Shown here in pieces: positions 28,823 to 33,343 of a stretch of DNA of 33,420 nucleotides. Numbering within the stretch: position 1 is the first letter of the stretch; each line of letters opens with the position of its first letter. This stretch comes from a virus: the IMG/VR virus record IMGVR_UViG_3300020395_000048, positions 1 to 33,420 of that record, one strand, 5' to 3'. The notes beneath the pieces were generated by a model. That model was not told the origin of the DNA, did no database searches, and saw only the letters and a list, made by a program, of their open reading frames with translations. Made by a program: the position numbers and the translations under genes.

Positions 28823-29371
28823 TTAAAAATAATTAATTGCTAGTACTATTCTTTTACGGTCATCTGTACAAGTACTACTACAATGTGGAGTAGAACCATC
28901 GTGTATTGCTATACGATTTTCTACACTCATTATCTTATTACCTTGTTCATATCTTCCATTAATATCACCTTTATCTCTATCCCAATCATCATCACACATT
29001 AATGTAAAACCATTACAGGTATTCATATACAACAAAGCAGCTTTGTGATTAAAGTTAAAATCAATATGACTACCGTGTACAATCTGTTTACCCTGATTAC
29101 AATACATTATTGCTCTTGCTCTTATTATTGCTCTTACATCTAAAAACTCAAAGAGGGGTTTTAATTCATAATAAAAAGGATTCTCTATATTATTATTACC
29201 ATAGAAACTACTTACAAAATAAAACTGTTCATCATCTGGATCATCATCGTGTGTTGCTACCTTCTCGTTGAATATCCATTGAAACTTAGGACCATTATGT
29301 AAAATCTTTTTATCTAAGTATTCAAAATAACCCCTGTCAAGGGCGTTATCAATAATCTTTGCGTGTTTCAT
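28823..29371 (-). CDS. 2-oxoglutarate/Fe(II) oxygenase-like protein (182 aa)
   Basis: A second, different dioxygenase. HIDFNFNHKAALLYM holds His102-x-Asp104. AIHDGSTPHCSS gives the distal His163, and the Arg in DRKRIVLAINYF (172-182) is the likely 2-oxoglutarate anchor. The double-stranded beta-helix core 'ALLYMNTCNGFTLM' lies between. It shares only the fold-level motifs with the oxygenase at 27086-27727, so it is not a recent duplicate. T4-like cyanophages often carry several such genes. The substrate is unknown. It directly abuts the stop of the 55-aa gene and is the last gene of the unit from the promoter at 29727-29755. Confidence 0.82.
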   Translation of the reverse strand: MKHAKIIDNALDRGYFEYLDKKILHNGPKFQWIFNEKVATHDDDPDDEQFYFVSSFYGNNNIENPFYYELKPLFEFLDVRAIIRARAIMYCNQGKQIVHGSHIDFNFNHKAALLYMNTCNGFTLMCDDDWDRDKGDINGRYEQGNKIMSVENRIAIHDGSTPHCSSTCTDDRKRIVLAINYF

Positions 29372-29539
29372 TTAATAAGAGGCATCTGCTAATTCTTTTT
29401 CATCTATATCTACTTCACTATACTCTAAACCATCCCAGTATGAATGATATAACCTTCCCCATATAACATTAAACTCCTGTTGATTCAAATTCTTAAACAG
29501 GCATCTCTCATTTAAGTATATGTGGTAAGTTTTAGTCAT
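29372..29539 (-). CDS. Small conserved phage protein, LF-x-x-L family (55 aa)
   Basis: I start at the ATG 29537-29539 (MTKTYHIYLNERCLFKNL), which overlaps the end of the AbrB-like gene by 8 bases. The longer reading to 29572 would lie entirely inside that gene. The sequence has YHIYL, CLFKNLNQQEF and a Tyr/Trp-rich, acidic C-terminal half. The spacing of these motifs matches the 54-aa protein at 27873-28037, suggesting a small family with one copy per operon. No function is known. Confidence 0.75.
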   Translation of the reverse strand: MTKTYHIYLNERCLFKNLNQQEFNVIWGRLYHSYWDGLEYSEVDIDEKELADASY

Positions 29540-29720
29540 CTGTTTCTTGTAAAATAATTTCATCTCCATCAACCTTAAATCCTAATACAGTATCTTCAAA
29601 CCATCCCTGATCATTTACTATGCATTCTGGTATTCTTATTATATACTCCCCTGATACTGTATCAACTTCTACGGTAGTTCTTTCATCTTGGAAATTTTTT
29701 CGCATTGTGATGTTTCTCAT
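29532..29720 (-). CDS. AbrB/MazE-like small DNA-binding protein (62 aa)
   Basis: The body (TVEVDTVSGEYIIRIPECIV, then NDQGWFEDTVLGFKVDGDEI) follows the swapped-hairpin AbrB/MazE pattern: beta strand, 'IxIPexix...GW...D', beta strand with a Gly turn. Such domains bind DNA as dimers. T4-like cyanophages encode similar tiny proteins (recalled). ATG starts are available at 29720 and 29705; a TTG at 29738 is less likely. The promoter at 29727-29755 would begin transcription at about 29720. Starting at 29720 would therefore make a leaderless message, while 29705 would leave a short leader. It heads a three-gene unit with the 55-aa protein and the 182-aa oxygenase. Confidence 0.65.
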   Translation of the reverse strand: MRNITMRKNFQDERTTVEVDTVSGEYIIRIPECIVNDQGWFEDTVLGFKVDGDEIILQETDD

Positions 29721-29726
29721 TTTTGA

Positions 29727-29755
29727 ATTATATATCAATTGAGAATATTTTGCAA
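29727..29755 (-). promoter_or_regulatory. Sigma70-type promoter for the AbrB-like operon
   Basis: On the minus strand: TTGCAA (29755-29750), a 17-base spacer (29749-29733), then TATAAT (29732-29727). The -10 is perfect and the -35 matches 4 of 6. The expected start site falls at about the ATG at 29720, suggesting either a leaderless message or use of the ATG at 29705. Confidence 0.68.
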
Positions 29756-29919
29756 GTGATCCTGTGGGCGTTTTTACACTAGGGAAAAAAAATTTGACTT
29801 CTTATGGAATATTGTTCTCGCTTTCGTAACACTTTGTAGGTTAGGGTAGTTAGCGGTTTTTAAACGGGCACCCCCCACGGAGGGGGGCACTGCCTGAACA
29901 CGAACGAATGACTATGAGG
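29756..29919. other. Non-coding boundary between AT-rich and GC-richer regions
   Basis: About 160 bases with no convincing frame on either strand. It contains an A8 run (29787-29794), a TTGACT on the plus strand with no matching -10, and the hairpin at 29871-29887. It marks the change from the AT-rich virion/oxygenase block to the mini-gene array. Confidence 0.5.
29871..29887 (-). terminator. C6/G6 hairpin downstream of the 78-aa gene
   Basis: CCCCCC (29871-29876) and GGGGGG (29882-29887) form a 6-bp all-GC stem with a 5-base loop. It lies about 33 bases after the stop of the 78-aa gene. On the minus strand it is followed by a weak T/A-rich tract (CGTTTAAAAA), so terminator activity is likely but imperfect. 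Confidence 0.5.
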
Positions 29920-30156
29920 TCAGAAGCGACATGCCAAATGACTGTATTCTGCCCCAACCCTGTCCCGTGCTGCTGCCCTGCGATCTCTGGCATATTGTAG
30001 TTTTGCCCGTGCGATCACATTGTCTAAGTCTTCGACCATTGCTTTTCCTAAACCAGCAGCAGGTGTAAAGGTTGACCCCCTACCTGATGATGATCTTAGA
30101 GTATGTCCCTTAATGTTCGTATCAGTGGCACGAACCGAACCAATTGCTTTTGCCAT
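29920..30156 (-). CDS. Small basic protein of unknown function (78 aa)
   Basis: Supported by a good ribosome binding site (AAAGGAC, 6 bases before the ATG) and flanking hairpins on both sides. Residues 22-36 are Ser/Gly/Thr-rich (RSSSGRGSTFTPAAGLG). Residues 43-68 form an Arg/Ala-rich amphipathic helix (LDNVIARAKLQYARDRRAAA). It has no membrane segment and no motif I recognise. The gene is GC-richer than the virion genes. A -10-like TATACT follows the upstream terminator about 23 bases before the start codon, so it may be transcribed alone. Confidence 0.7.
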   Translation of the reverse strand: MAKAIGSVRATDTNIKGHTLRSSSGRGSTFTPAAGLGKAMVEDLDNVIARAKLQYARDRRAAARDRVGAEYSHLACRF

Positions 30157-30190
30157 AACGAAGTCCTTTAGGTATGTGAATAGTATAAAG

Positions 30191-30217
30191 CACGAACACC
30201 CCCGAAGGGGTGTCGTG
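30191..30217 (-). terminator. Hairpin terminator after the ArdA-like gene
   Basis: CACGA(A)CACCCC and GGGGTGTCGTG pair over 11 bp with one bulged A around a short loop. It begins about 9 bases after the ArdA-like stop codon. On the minus strand it is followed by CTTTATACTATTC, which serves as a short T tract and also contains a -10-like TATACT for the next gene. Confidence 0.65.
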
Positions 30218-30225
30218 TAACATTT

Positions 30226-30654
30226 TTATATGTTTCGGAAGATGTGACCTGAGTCTGTTATCATATAATCCCATGAGAGATTTTCCCATGTGGCATCCCA
30301 GTCAATGTCAATCCAGTGTGGAATATCATAGCAGCATGACTCTGCTTCTTCTTTTGCGAAGTCTGCAGGGTCATCCCACTGACCACAATATGCTTCCGAA
30401 GCACCTTGAACACATTCTGGACCACCCACGTCGTCCAAATATTCGTCAAGTGCTTCCCTTGCATCATCCGCATATATGTCCTCAAGTTCTGTCATGTACT
30501 CCTCAAAATAACTGAATTTATCCTGCCCGTAGGTATCAAGATAGTCCAGCATATCACGCAATTCATAAGTCCCGTCCTCAACCCATTCGTCAATCTGATC
30601 GGTGACAATAGTGTCGTAGATCTCTTTGTAGTTTGAAGTGAGAGTAATTGCCAT
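30226..30654 (-). CDS. ArdA-like antirestriction protein, acidic DNA mimic (142 aa)
   Basis: The C-terminal half matches the ArdA pattern: ASEAYCGQWDDPADFAKEEA (residues 85-104; ArdA 'FxEAYxGxxxSxxDFA'), then IPHWIDIDWDATWENLSWDY (111-130; ArdA 'yiDyexxaRdl..dy') and the ending SGHIFRN (ArdA 'GHVFxN'). I count 39 Asp/Glu against 6 Lys/Arg, fitting a protein that mimics DNA and blocks type I restriction enzymes. The N-terminal half (1-80) is helical and acidic but not clearly the usual ArdA N-domain. Length is close to the ArdA norm of about 165-180, somewhat short. No strong ribosome binding site is seen. It is followed by its own terminator. It would protect incoming phage DNA; activity is inferred. 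Confidence 0.75.
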   Translation of the reverse strand: MAITLTSNYKEIYDTIVTDQIDEWVEDGTYELRDMLDYLDTYGQDKFSYFEEYMTELEDIYADDAREALDEYLDDVGGPECVQGASEAYCGQWDDPADFAKEEAESCCYDIPHWIDIDWDATWENLSWDYMITDSGHIFRNI

Positions 30655-30847
30655 TTAGTGAAGGGGGTAAAACTGCAGGGGACTTAGTTCTTTTTTTGGT
30701 AGCGAACCAAGGGGCGTTCCCAACTCCCCTGTTTTGCTTATATGAATATAATACATCCCACGCACCCCACTTTAAACCAAATGTGGACAGTCTGTGAACT
30801 GGTACAAAATCATTGACTTATGCCCCGTTTCATGAGATCATAATAAT
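30655..30847. other. Structured divergent intergenic region
   Basis: 193 bases between the ArdA-like gene (minus) and a plus-strand gene. CAGGGGA (30676-30682) pairs perfectly with TCCCCTG (30725-30731). Inside that is a smaller TTGGT/ACCAA-type hairpin beside a T7 run. TATAAT at 30747-30752 lies on the plus strand but lacks a -35. A weak TGT..CAGT/ACTG..ACA dyad lies at 30782-30806. The region probably holds divergent promoters. A small structured RNA is possible but not shown. Confidence 0.4.
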
Positions 30848-31039
30848 ATGATTAATTACACAGTTGAGTGCCCCTACGCACCCGAAGAAAATACCACTCT
30901 AAGCGATGAGTGGAAAGCAACCGAATTATGCCTTGATTTGGCGAATGAGTTTGGTTATGCATGTGTTCGTGATCCGTGGGGAGAAATTCATCTTGACTAC
31001 GGTGACATTCTCCAGGCGGTTGAAGATATGGTAATTTAA
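30848..31039 (+). CDS. Small acidic protein, the only plus-strand gene seen (63 aa)
   Basis: MINYTVECPYAPEENTTLSD opens an acidic 63-residue protein with DEWKATELCLDLANEFGYAC and a Trp-Gly-rich centre (RDPWGEIHLDYGD). It has no recognised family and no membrane segment. It is supported by a strong intrinsic terminator 8 bases after its stop codon and by facing the terminator of the opposite gene. A weak GAG lies 11 bases upstream as a possible ribosome binding site. It is the only plus-strand gene in the window, so it is probably expressed independently of the minus-strand array. The function is unknown. Confidence 0.68.
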   Translation: MINYTVECPYAPEENTTLSDEWKATELCLDLANEFGYACVRDPWGEIHLDYGDILQAVEDMVI

Positions 31040-31047
31040 ACCACTCA

Positions 31048-31067
31048 CCCCCGAAAGGGGGTTTTTT
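31048..31067 (+). terminator. Intrinsic terminator of the plus-strand gene
   Basis: CCCCC-GAAA-GGGGG followed by TTTTTT: a GNRA tetraloop hairpin with a U tract, 8 bases after the TAA. Confidence 0.88.
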
Positions 31068-31096
31068 AATGAGCGAAGCGGCCGCCCCGTAGGGAC

Positions 31097-31120
31097 AAAA
31101 AAAAGGGGGCGGTTGCCCCC
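31097..31120 (-). terminator. Intrinsic terminator of the basic H1-like gene
   Basis: On the minus strand GGGGGC-AACC-GCCCCC (31120-31105) is followed by eight T. It begins about 5 bases after the stop codon at 31126, and faces the terminator of the plus-strand gene. Confidence 0.9.
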
Positions 31121-31125
31121 TTGAA

Positions 31126-31425
31126 TTATTTCTGAATCATCTTAACTAATTCAGCGTGGTAAGGTTTCACAAAATTAAATGCTTTAGTGAAATCCTTTGC
31201 TAACTCCTGAATTTCAAACTGGTGGATTTGCCAACGGGTTTGAATATCTTTGGAGTAACGCTCAAATGTGATGAGGCGTGAGGTTGAAGGGCGTTTGATT
31301 TCAGTTGATTTCACTTTGGTGATTTTAGCAACTGATTTCTTTACCTTCGGTGCTGTTGCTTTTCTTACTCTTTTCTTTGGGGCGGTTGCCTTAACGGTTG
31401 GAGTAGGAGTTGTAACAGATGGCAT
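31126..31425 (-). CDS. Basic histone H1-like protein (99 aa)
   Basis: The N-terminal half (residues 1-50) is low-complexity Lys/Ala/Pro/Thr/Val, with 'TAPKKRVRKATAPKVKKSVA' as the core, like the tails of H1-type nucleoid proteins. The C-terminal half (about 51-99) is a more ordinary helical domain (RLITFERYSKDIQTRWQIHQ, then LAKDFTKAFNFVKPYHAELV). The basic tail suggests DNA or RNA binding, perhaps to phage or host nucleoid, but the tail composition alone cannot prove this. It is bounded by a double terminator upstream and one of the strongest terminators in the window downstream, so it is a single-gene unit. A TATTATATGG -10-like sequence at 31449-31458 may be its promoter. No clear ribosome binding site is visible. 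Confidence 0.72.
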   Translation of the reverse strand: MPSVTTPTPTVKATAPKKRVRKATAPKVKKSVAKITKVKSTEIKRPSTSRLITFERYSKDIQTRWQIHQFEIQELAKDFTKAFNFVKPYHAELVKMIQK

Positions 31426-31464
31426 AAATTCGCTTGGTTGCGTTTACTCCCATATAATACCAAT

Positions 31465-31487
31465 AAAAAAACCCCTAATAGGGGTTT
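31465..31487 (-). terminator. Intrinsic terminator upstream of the H1-like gene
   Basis: AAACCCC-TATTA-GGGGTTT on the minus strand, followed by a T run. It is the second of two hairpins in tandem after the 49-aa gene. The T tract leads straight into TTGGTATTATATG, a likely -10 for the next gene. Confidence 0.82.
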
Positions 31488-31513
31488 GTGAAATAAACTT
31501 AACAGAATGAAAC

Positions 31514-31541
31514 AAAAAAATGCGGCCGCCCCGTGAGGGGC
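31514..31541 (-). terminator. GCCCC/GGGGC hairpin with delayed T run
   Basis: On the minus strand GCCCC-TCAC-GGGGC (31541-31528) follows the 49-aa stop codon by 6 bases. It is then followed by GGCCGCA and seven T. The GGGGCGGCC spacer string is shared with hairpins near 31085 and 32935. Confidence 0.62.
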
Positions 31542-31547
31542 AACCCG

Positions 31548-31697
31548 TTAGAAATCATTCAAAACTGATGATCGTCTCACGGGTTGAGCGTTGTACCAAT
31601 ACGCTGTCGCATCGGTGTCCCTTAGACCTTTCCTTTGGTTCTCATAATCCTTGCGTAGGATTTCATAAGTTTCAGGGGTGAGGGGTTGCATTGGCAT
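31548..31697 (-). CDS. Mini-protein of unknown function (49 aa)
   Basis: Reads from the ATG at 31695-31697 to TAA at 31548-31550. It begins MPMQPLTPETYEILRKDYEN and ends VRRSSVLNDF. The opening 'LTPETYEIL' resembles the 'LTxDE' openings of other mini-proteins in this array. It starts one base after the stop of the 51-aa gene, so the two are probably translationally coupled. Two hairpins follow. There is no membrane segment or known domain. Confidence 0.62.
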   Translation of the reverse strand: MPMQPLTPETYEILRKDYENQRKGLRDTDATAYWYNAQPVRRSSVLNDF

Positions 31698-31698
31698 T

Positions 31699-31854
31699 TT
31701 AGTAATCAATGTCAGAGTTTAGGTAAGAATCAATACTGAATTTTTGCTCATCAGAGAGAGTCTCTGAAATCGCATCTTCCATGAGTGCTGCGATTGCGTC
31801 CTCTTCGCTGAATTGGAAAGAACGGGGATCTAGCAAATTTGGATCAGAAATCAT
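31699..31854 (-). CDS. Acidic mini-protein of unknown function (51 aa)
   Basis: Reads from the ATG at 31852-31854 to TAA at 31699-31701. It begins MISDPNLLDPRSFQFSEEDA and ends IDSYLNSDIDY. It is strongly acidic, with Asp/Glu scattered throughout. It lies just downstream of a perfect terminator, with a TATTAT-like -10 in the intervening 32 bases, and is paired with the 49-aa gene. No ribosome binding site is evident. An acidic partner-binding or mimic role is possible but unsupported. Confidence 0.62.
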   Translation of the reverse strand: MISDPNLLDPRSFQFSEEDAIAALMEDAISETLSDEQKFSIDSYLNSDIDY

Positions 31855-31886
31855 TTTTAAAATGTTCAACAAATGAATAATAGCAA

Positions 31887-31910
31887 ATAAAAAACCCCTT
31901 TCGGGGTTTT
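31887..31910 (-). terminator. Intrinsic terminator after the FSYxTPVA protein gene
   Basis: AAAACCCC-GAAA-GGGGTTTT with further T on the minus strand, about 10 bases after the stop codon at 31921. Confidence 0.88.
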
Positions 31911-31920
31911 GTTGTAATAC

Positions 31921-32148
31921 TTAACCTGCAACCAGGTTATCAAAATAGGACTGCGGTTGATCTTTTGCAAGCACACCGTCTAACCATTTGTTGATGTGAC
32001 GTGATGTGGTCACTGACCATTTCTTAGAAGTTCTGTAATACCCGTTATCAGTTAGGCAAGCGACAGGTGTCTGGTAAGAGAACAAAACTGATGTGCCGTC
32101 TGAAAGATCCAACTGGGTCATGTTGGAAGCGATAGGGCGAAGTTGCAT
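31921..32148 (-). CDS. Conserved phage protein with FSYxTPVA and TTSRHINKW motifs (75 aa)
   Basis: The motifs VLFSYQTPVACLTDNGYYRT (residues 21-40) and KKWSVTTSRHINKWL (about 42-56) recur, as I recall, in small uncharacterised proteins across many phages and some bacteria. The fold is probably a small beta-rich domain. A strong ribosome binding site (AAAAGGAG, 5 bases from the ATG) fixes the start. Composite element A lies immediately upstream and an intrinsic terminator immediately downstream, so this is a single-gene unit. The biological role is unknown to me. The family resemblance is the best among the mini-genes here. Confidence 0.8.
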   Translation of the reverse strand: MQLRPIASNMTQLDLSDGTSVLFSYQTPVACLTDNGYYRTSKKWSVTTSRHINKWLDGVLAKDQPQSYFDNLVAG

Positions 32149-32170
32149 GAGTGCTCCTTTTGATTACTTT

Positions 32171-32233
32171 TATATAATAAACCCCCACTCTTACGAATGG
32201 GGGAAATGTGTGCCAGTTTATAGGGTGGCATAC
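32171..32233 (-). promoter_or_regulatory. Composite intergenic element A (dyad + hairpin + TTTATTATATA)
   Basis: On the minus strand: GTATGCCA/TGGCACAC dyad (32233-32208) spanning the stop codon of the upstream gene, then CCCCCA/TGGGGG hairpin (32203-32182), then TTTATTATATA (32181-32171), then a ribosome binding site. The hairpin plus T-rich tail is probably a terminator, and TATTATATA could act as a -10 box for the next gene. Confidence 0.65.
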
Positions 32234-32451
32234 TCCCTAACTTGGCACTCATGCAAATCATTTAAAGTTGAGATGCAATTATTGACCATCCTGCGGATGA
32301 CCTGCCTGGTTGGTGTGCTTGCGTAATCTTCAGTAAAAGGGGCGTACTCTTTTATGATTCGATTAACGCAAATTGAAACGTCGCTGCTGCCAATCTCTTC
32401 AACATCAGTGAACATAAAATCCACATTGTCAGAAATGATTTCAAAAAGCAT
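32218..32451 (-). CDS. Small acidic protein of unknown function (77 aa)
   Basis: I take the ATG at 32449-32451 (MLFEIISDNVDFMFTDVEEI) because CGGAGCACCC lies just before it. That closely matches the ribosome-binding region of the next gene (AGGAGCACTC). An ATG at 32475 would add 8 residues but has no such site. Features include an acidic N-terminal half and a 'STPTRQVIRRMVNNCISTLN' helix (about 48-67). The last codons (ECQVREYATL) are encoded across one arm of composite element A. No family is recognised. Confidence 0.68.
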   Translation of the reverse strand: MLFEIISDNVDFMFTDVEEIGSSDVSICVNRIIKEYAPFTEDYASTPTRQVIRRMVNNCISTLNDLHECQVREYATL

Positions 32452-32474
32452 GGGTGCTCCGTTTTGTTTACTCA

Positions 32475-32537
32475 TTAATAATAAACCCCTACTCTCACGA
32501 ATAGGGGTTTAGTGTGCCAGTTTGTCAAGTGGATAAC
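32475..32537 (-). promoter_or_regulatory. Composite intergenic element B
   Basis: On the minus strand: degenerate GTTATCCA/TGGCACAC dyad (32537-32512) spanning the stop codon of the 46-aa gene, then a perfect 9-bp AAACCCCTA/TAGGGGTTT hairpin (32510-32483), then ATTATTAATG. The loop sequence TTCGTGAGAG resembles that of element A (TTCGTAAGAG). Confidence 0.65.
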
Positions 32538-32665
32538 TCAGCCGAAATGTGCAATTCCCATACGTTCGGAGTTAGACCGTCCCGTGTCATTGCCTCAAGT
32601 GCAATTTGTGACACGGTTTCTAACTCATCAGGAGTTAGCAGTTCATAGAGGTCAATCATTGGCAT
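32525..32665 (-). CDS. Mini-protein with LTPDE motif (46 aa)
   Basis: Reads from the ATG at 32663-32665 to TGA at 32525-32527. It begins MPMIDLYELLTPDELETVSQ and ends VWELHISAELST. It is acidic and Leu-rich. The 'LTPDELETV' string parallels 'LTTDEMLDLC' in the 59-aa protein upstream and 'LSESEIAILC' in the 43-aa protein. It overlaps the end of the 59-aa gene by 10 bases, so the two are translationally coupled. Composite element B overlaps its stop codon. Confidence 0.62.
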   Translation of the reverse strand: MPMIDLYELLTPDELETVSQIALEAMTRDGLTPNVWELHISAELST

Positions 32666-32835
32666 AGGTCGTCGAACATTCTTTGTGCGGTTTGTTCTAT
32701 TGCTTCAACTGTGCCTTTGGAGAATGAACAGAGATCAAGCATCTCATCAGTTGTGAGTTTGTTGCTAACTCTGAAATCCTCCCACGCTTCGTCAAAACAA
32801 TTTTCAAGGATTGATTCGTTTTGTAGGGTGCTCAT
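32656..32835 (-). CDS. Mini-protein with LTTDE motif (59 aa)
   Basis: Reads from the ATG at 32833-32835, with a clear ribosome binding site AAAGGA 7 bases before it, to TGA at 32656-32658. It begins MSTLQNESILENCFDEAWED, with 'LTTDEMLDLCSFSKG' at 27-41, and ends FDDLCQ. It is acidic with three Cys. Bounded upstream by composite element C, it forms a two-gene unit with the 46-aa gene. No known domain. Confidence 0.68.
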   Translation of the reverse strand: MSTLQNESILENCFDEAWEDFRVSNKLTTDEMLDLCSFSKGTVEAIEQTAQRMFDDLCQ

Positions 32836-32871
32836 AGTTGGTTCCTTTACTACTCTTTAATATTAAATTAT

Positions 32872-32923
32872 CATCAGCACGAATGGGAAAACCCTATGCC
32901 AGTATGTGGATTGGCACAGGGTT
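32872..32923 (-). promoter_or_regulatory. Composite intergenic element C (degenerate)
   Basis: On the minus strand AACCCTGTGCCA pairs with TGGCATAGGGTT (32923-32912 with 32901-32890) over 12 bases with one mismatch, and is followed by TTTT. Next comes CCCATTCGTG (32886-32877), the remnant of the C5 arm and loop seen in A and B, without its partner arm. Here the dyad itself seems to have become the terminator. Confidence 0.55.
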
Positions 32924-32961
32924 AAAAAATCAGGCCGCCCCGCATCGCTCAGAGGCGATGC
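32924..32961 (-). terminator. Hairpin and T run after the 66-aa gene
   Basis: GCATCGC-CTCTGA-GCGATGC (32961-32942) is a perfect 7-bp stem whose loop contains the stop codon of the 66-aa gene. It is followed by GGGGCGGCCTGA and six T (32929-32924). The spacer to the T run is longer than usual. Confidence 0.6.
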
Positions 32962-33149
32962 ACGAGGCGATAATAAATGTTTACTAATTCCGTTACCTGC
33001 TCAACCTCTAACGCATCGCCCTCCCAATCTTCAACAAATAATTTGTTATCAAAATCAGGTGTGCCATCTACGAAGGTTGGGGCACTCATCAGTTTTCTAC
33101 TTGAGCAATCTAACCAGAATGATTGCCCCAGAGTTTCAGAATGGATCAT
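32949..33149 (-). CDS. Small protein of unknown function (66 aa)
   Basis: I start at the ATG 33147-33149 (MIHSETLGQSFWLDCSSRKL), which overlaps the stop of the 43-aa gene in ATGA form with a GGGAGA upstream. A longer frame to 33236 would lie inside that gene in another phase and is unlikely. Features are 'FWLDCSSRKLMSAPTFVDG' (11-29), an acidic middle, and a helical end (VTELVNIYYRLVHRL). Its stop codon sits in the loop of a hairpin. No family is recognised. Confidence 0.65.
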   Translation of the reverse strand: MIHSETLGQSFWLDCSSRKLMSAPTFVDGTPDFDNKLFVEDWEGDALEVEQVTELVNIYYRLVHRL

Positions 33150-33277
33150 TTTGTGATTTTCTCCCAAAGGGCATCGAATTCGGGTGTTTCGGATATTGGC
33201 ATATCCAAAGCAGCAGTTTCTGAAAAGAGTTCGCAAAGGATTGCGATTTCAGATTCGGATAATGAAATTTGTTTCAT
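33146..33277 (-). CDS. Mini-protein with LSESE motif (43 aa)
   Basis: Reads from the ATG at 33275-33277 to TGA at 33146-33148. It begins MKQISLSESEIAILCELFSE and ends FDALWEKITK. An in-frame ATG two codons upstream (33283) is also possible. Neither has a ribosome binding site, and both lie within a few bases of the TATTATATG tail of composite element D, so a leaderless or very short-leader message is possible. The pattern 'SEIAILC' matches 'DEITALC' in the partial gene upstream and 'DEMLDLC' in the 59-aa protein. Confidence 0.62.
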   Translation of the reverse strand: MKQISLSESEIAILCELFSETAALDMPISETPEFDALWEKITK

Positions 33278-33281
33278 AAGC

Positions 33282-33343
33282 ATATAATAAACCCCCATCG
33301 GTGAAAATGGGGGTTTTGTGTGCCGATTTAATTATTGGCACAC
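33282..33343 (-). promoter_or_regulatory. Composite intergenic element D
   Basis: On the minus strand: perfect GTGTGCC/GGCACAC dyad (33343-33318) spanning the stop codon of the upstream gene, then a perfect 10-bp AAACCCCCAT/ATGGGGGTTT hairpin (33316-33289), then ATTATAT (33288-33282). It is the best-preserved copy. Confidence 0.7.

Noticed and set aside
29739-29919. A tRNA or other known RNA gene in the boundary region
   Set aside because: No cloverleaf arms, no GTTCRA-type T loop and no CCA end could be found on either strand.
30020-30636. Plus-strand and minus-strand alternative frames over the 78-aa and ArdA-like genes
   Set aside because: The 78-aa gene has a clear ribosome binding site and the ArdA-like frame matches a known family, so the other frames are shadows.
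30813-30844. TTGACT and CATAAT as a promoter for the plus-strand gene
   Set aside because: The spacer would be 20 bases and the transcript would begin at or after the ATG at 30848, so it does not fit without a later start codon.
31079-31530. GCGGCCGC sites as cloning-vector contamination
   Set aside because: The flanks are phage-like hairpins and mini-genes, with no recognisable vector polylinker, resistance gene or origin.
32906-33223. A 105-codon plus-strand frame opposite the mini-genes
   Set aside because: It reads through the hairpins of element C and opposite two coupled minus-strand genes that have an ATGA junction; no start signal is seen.
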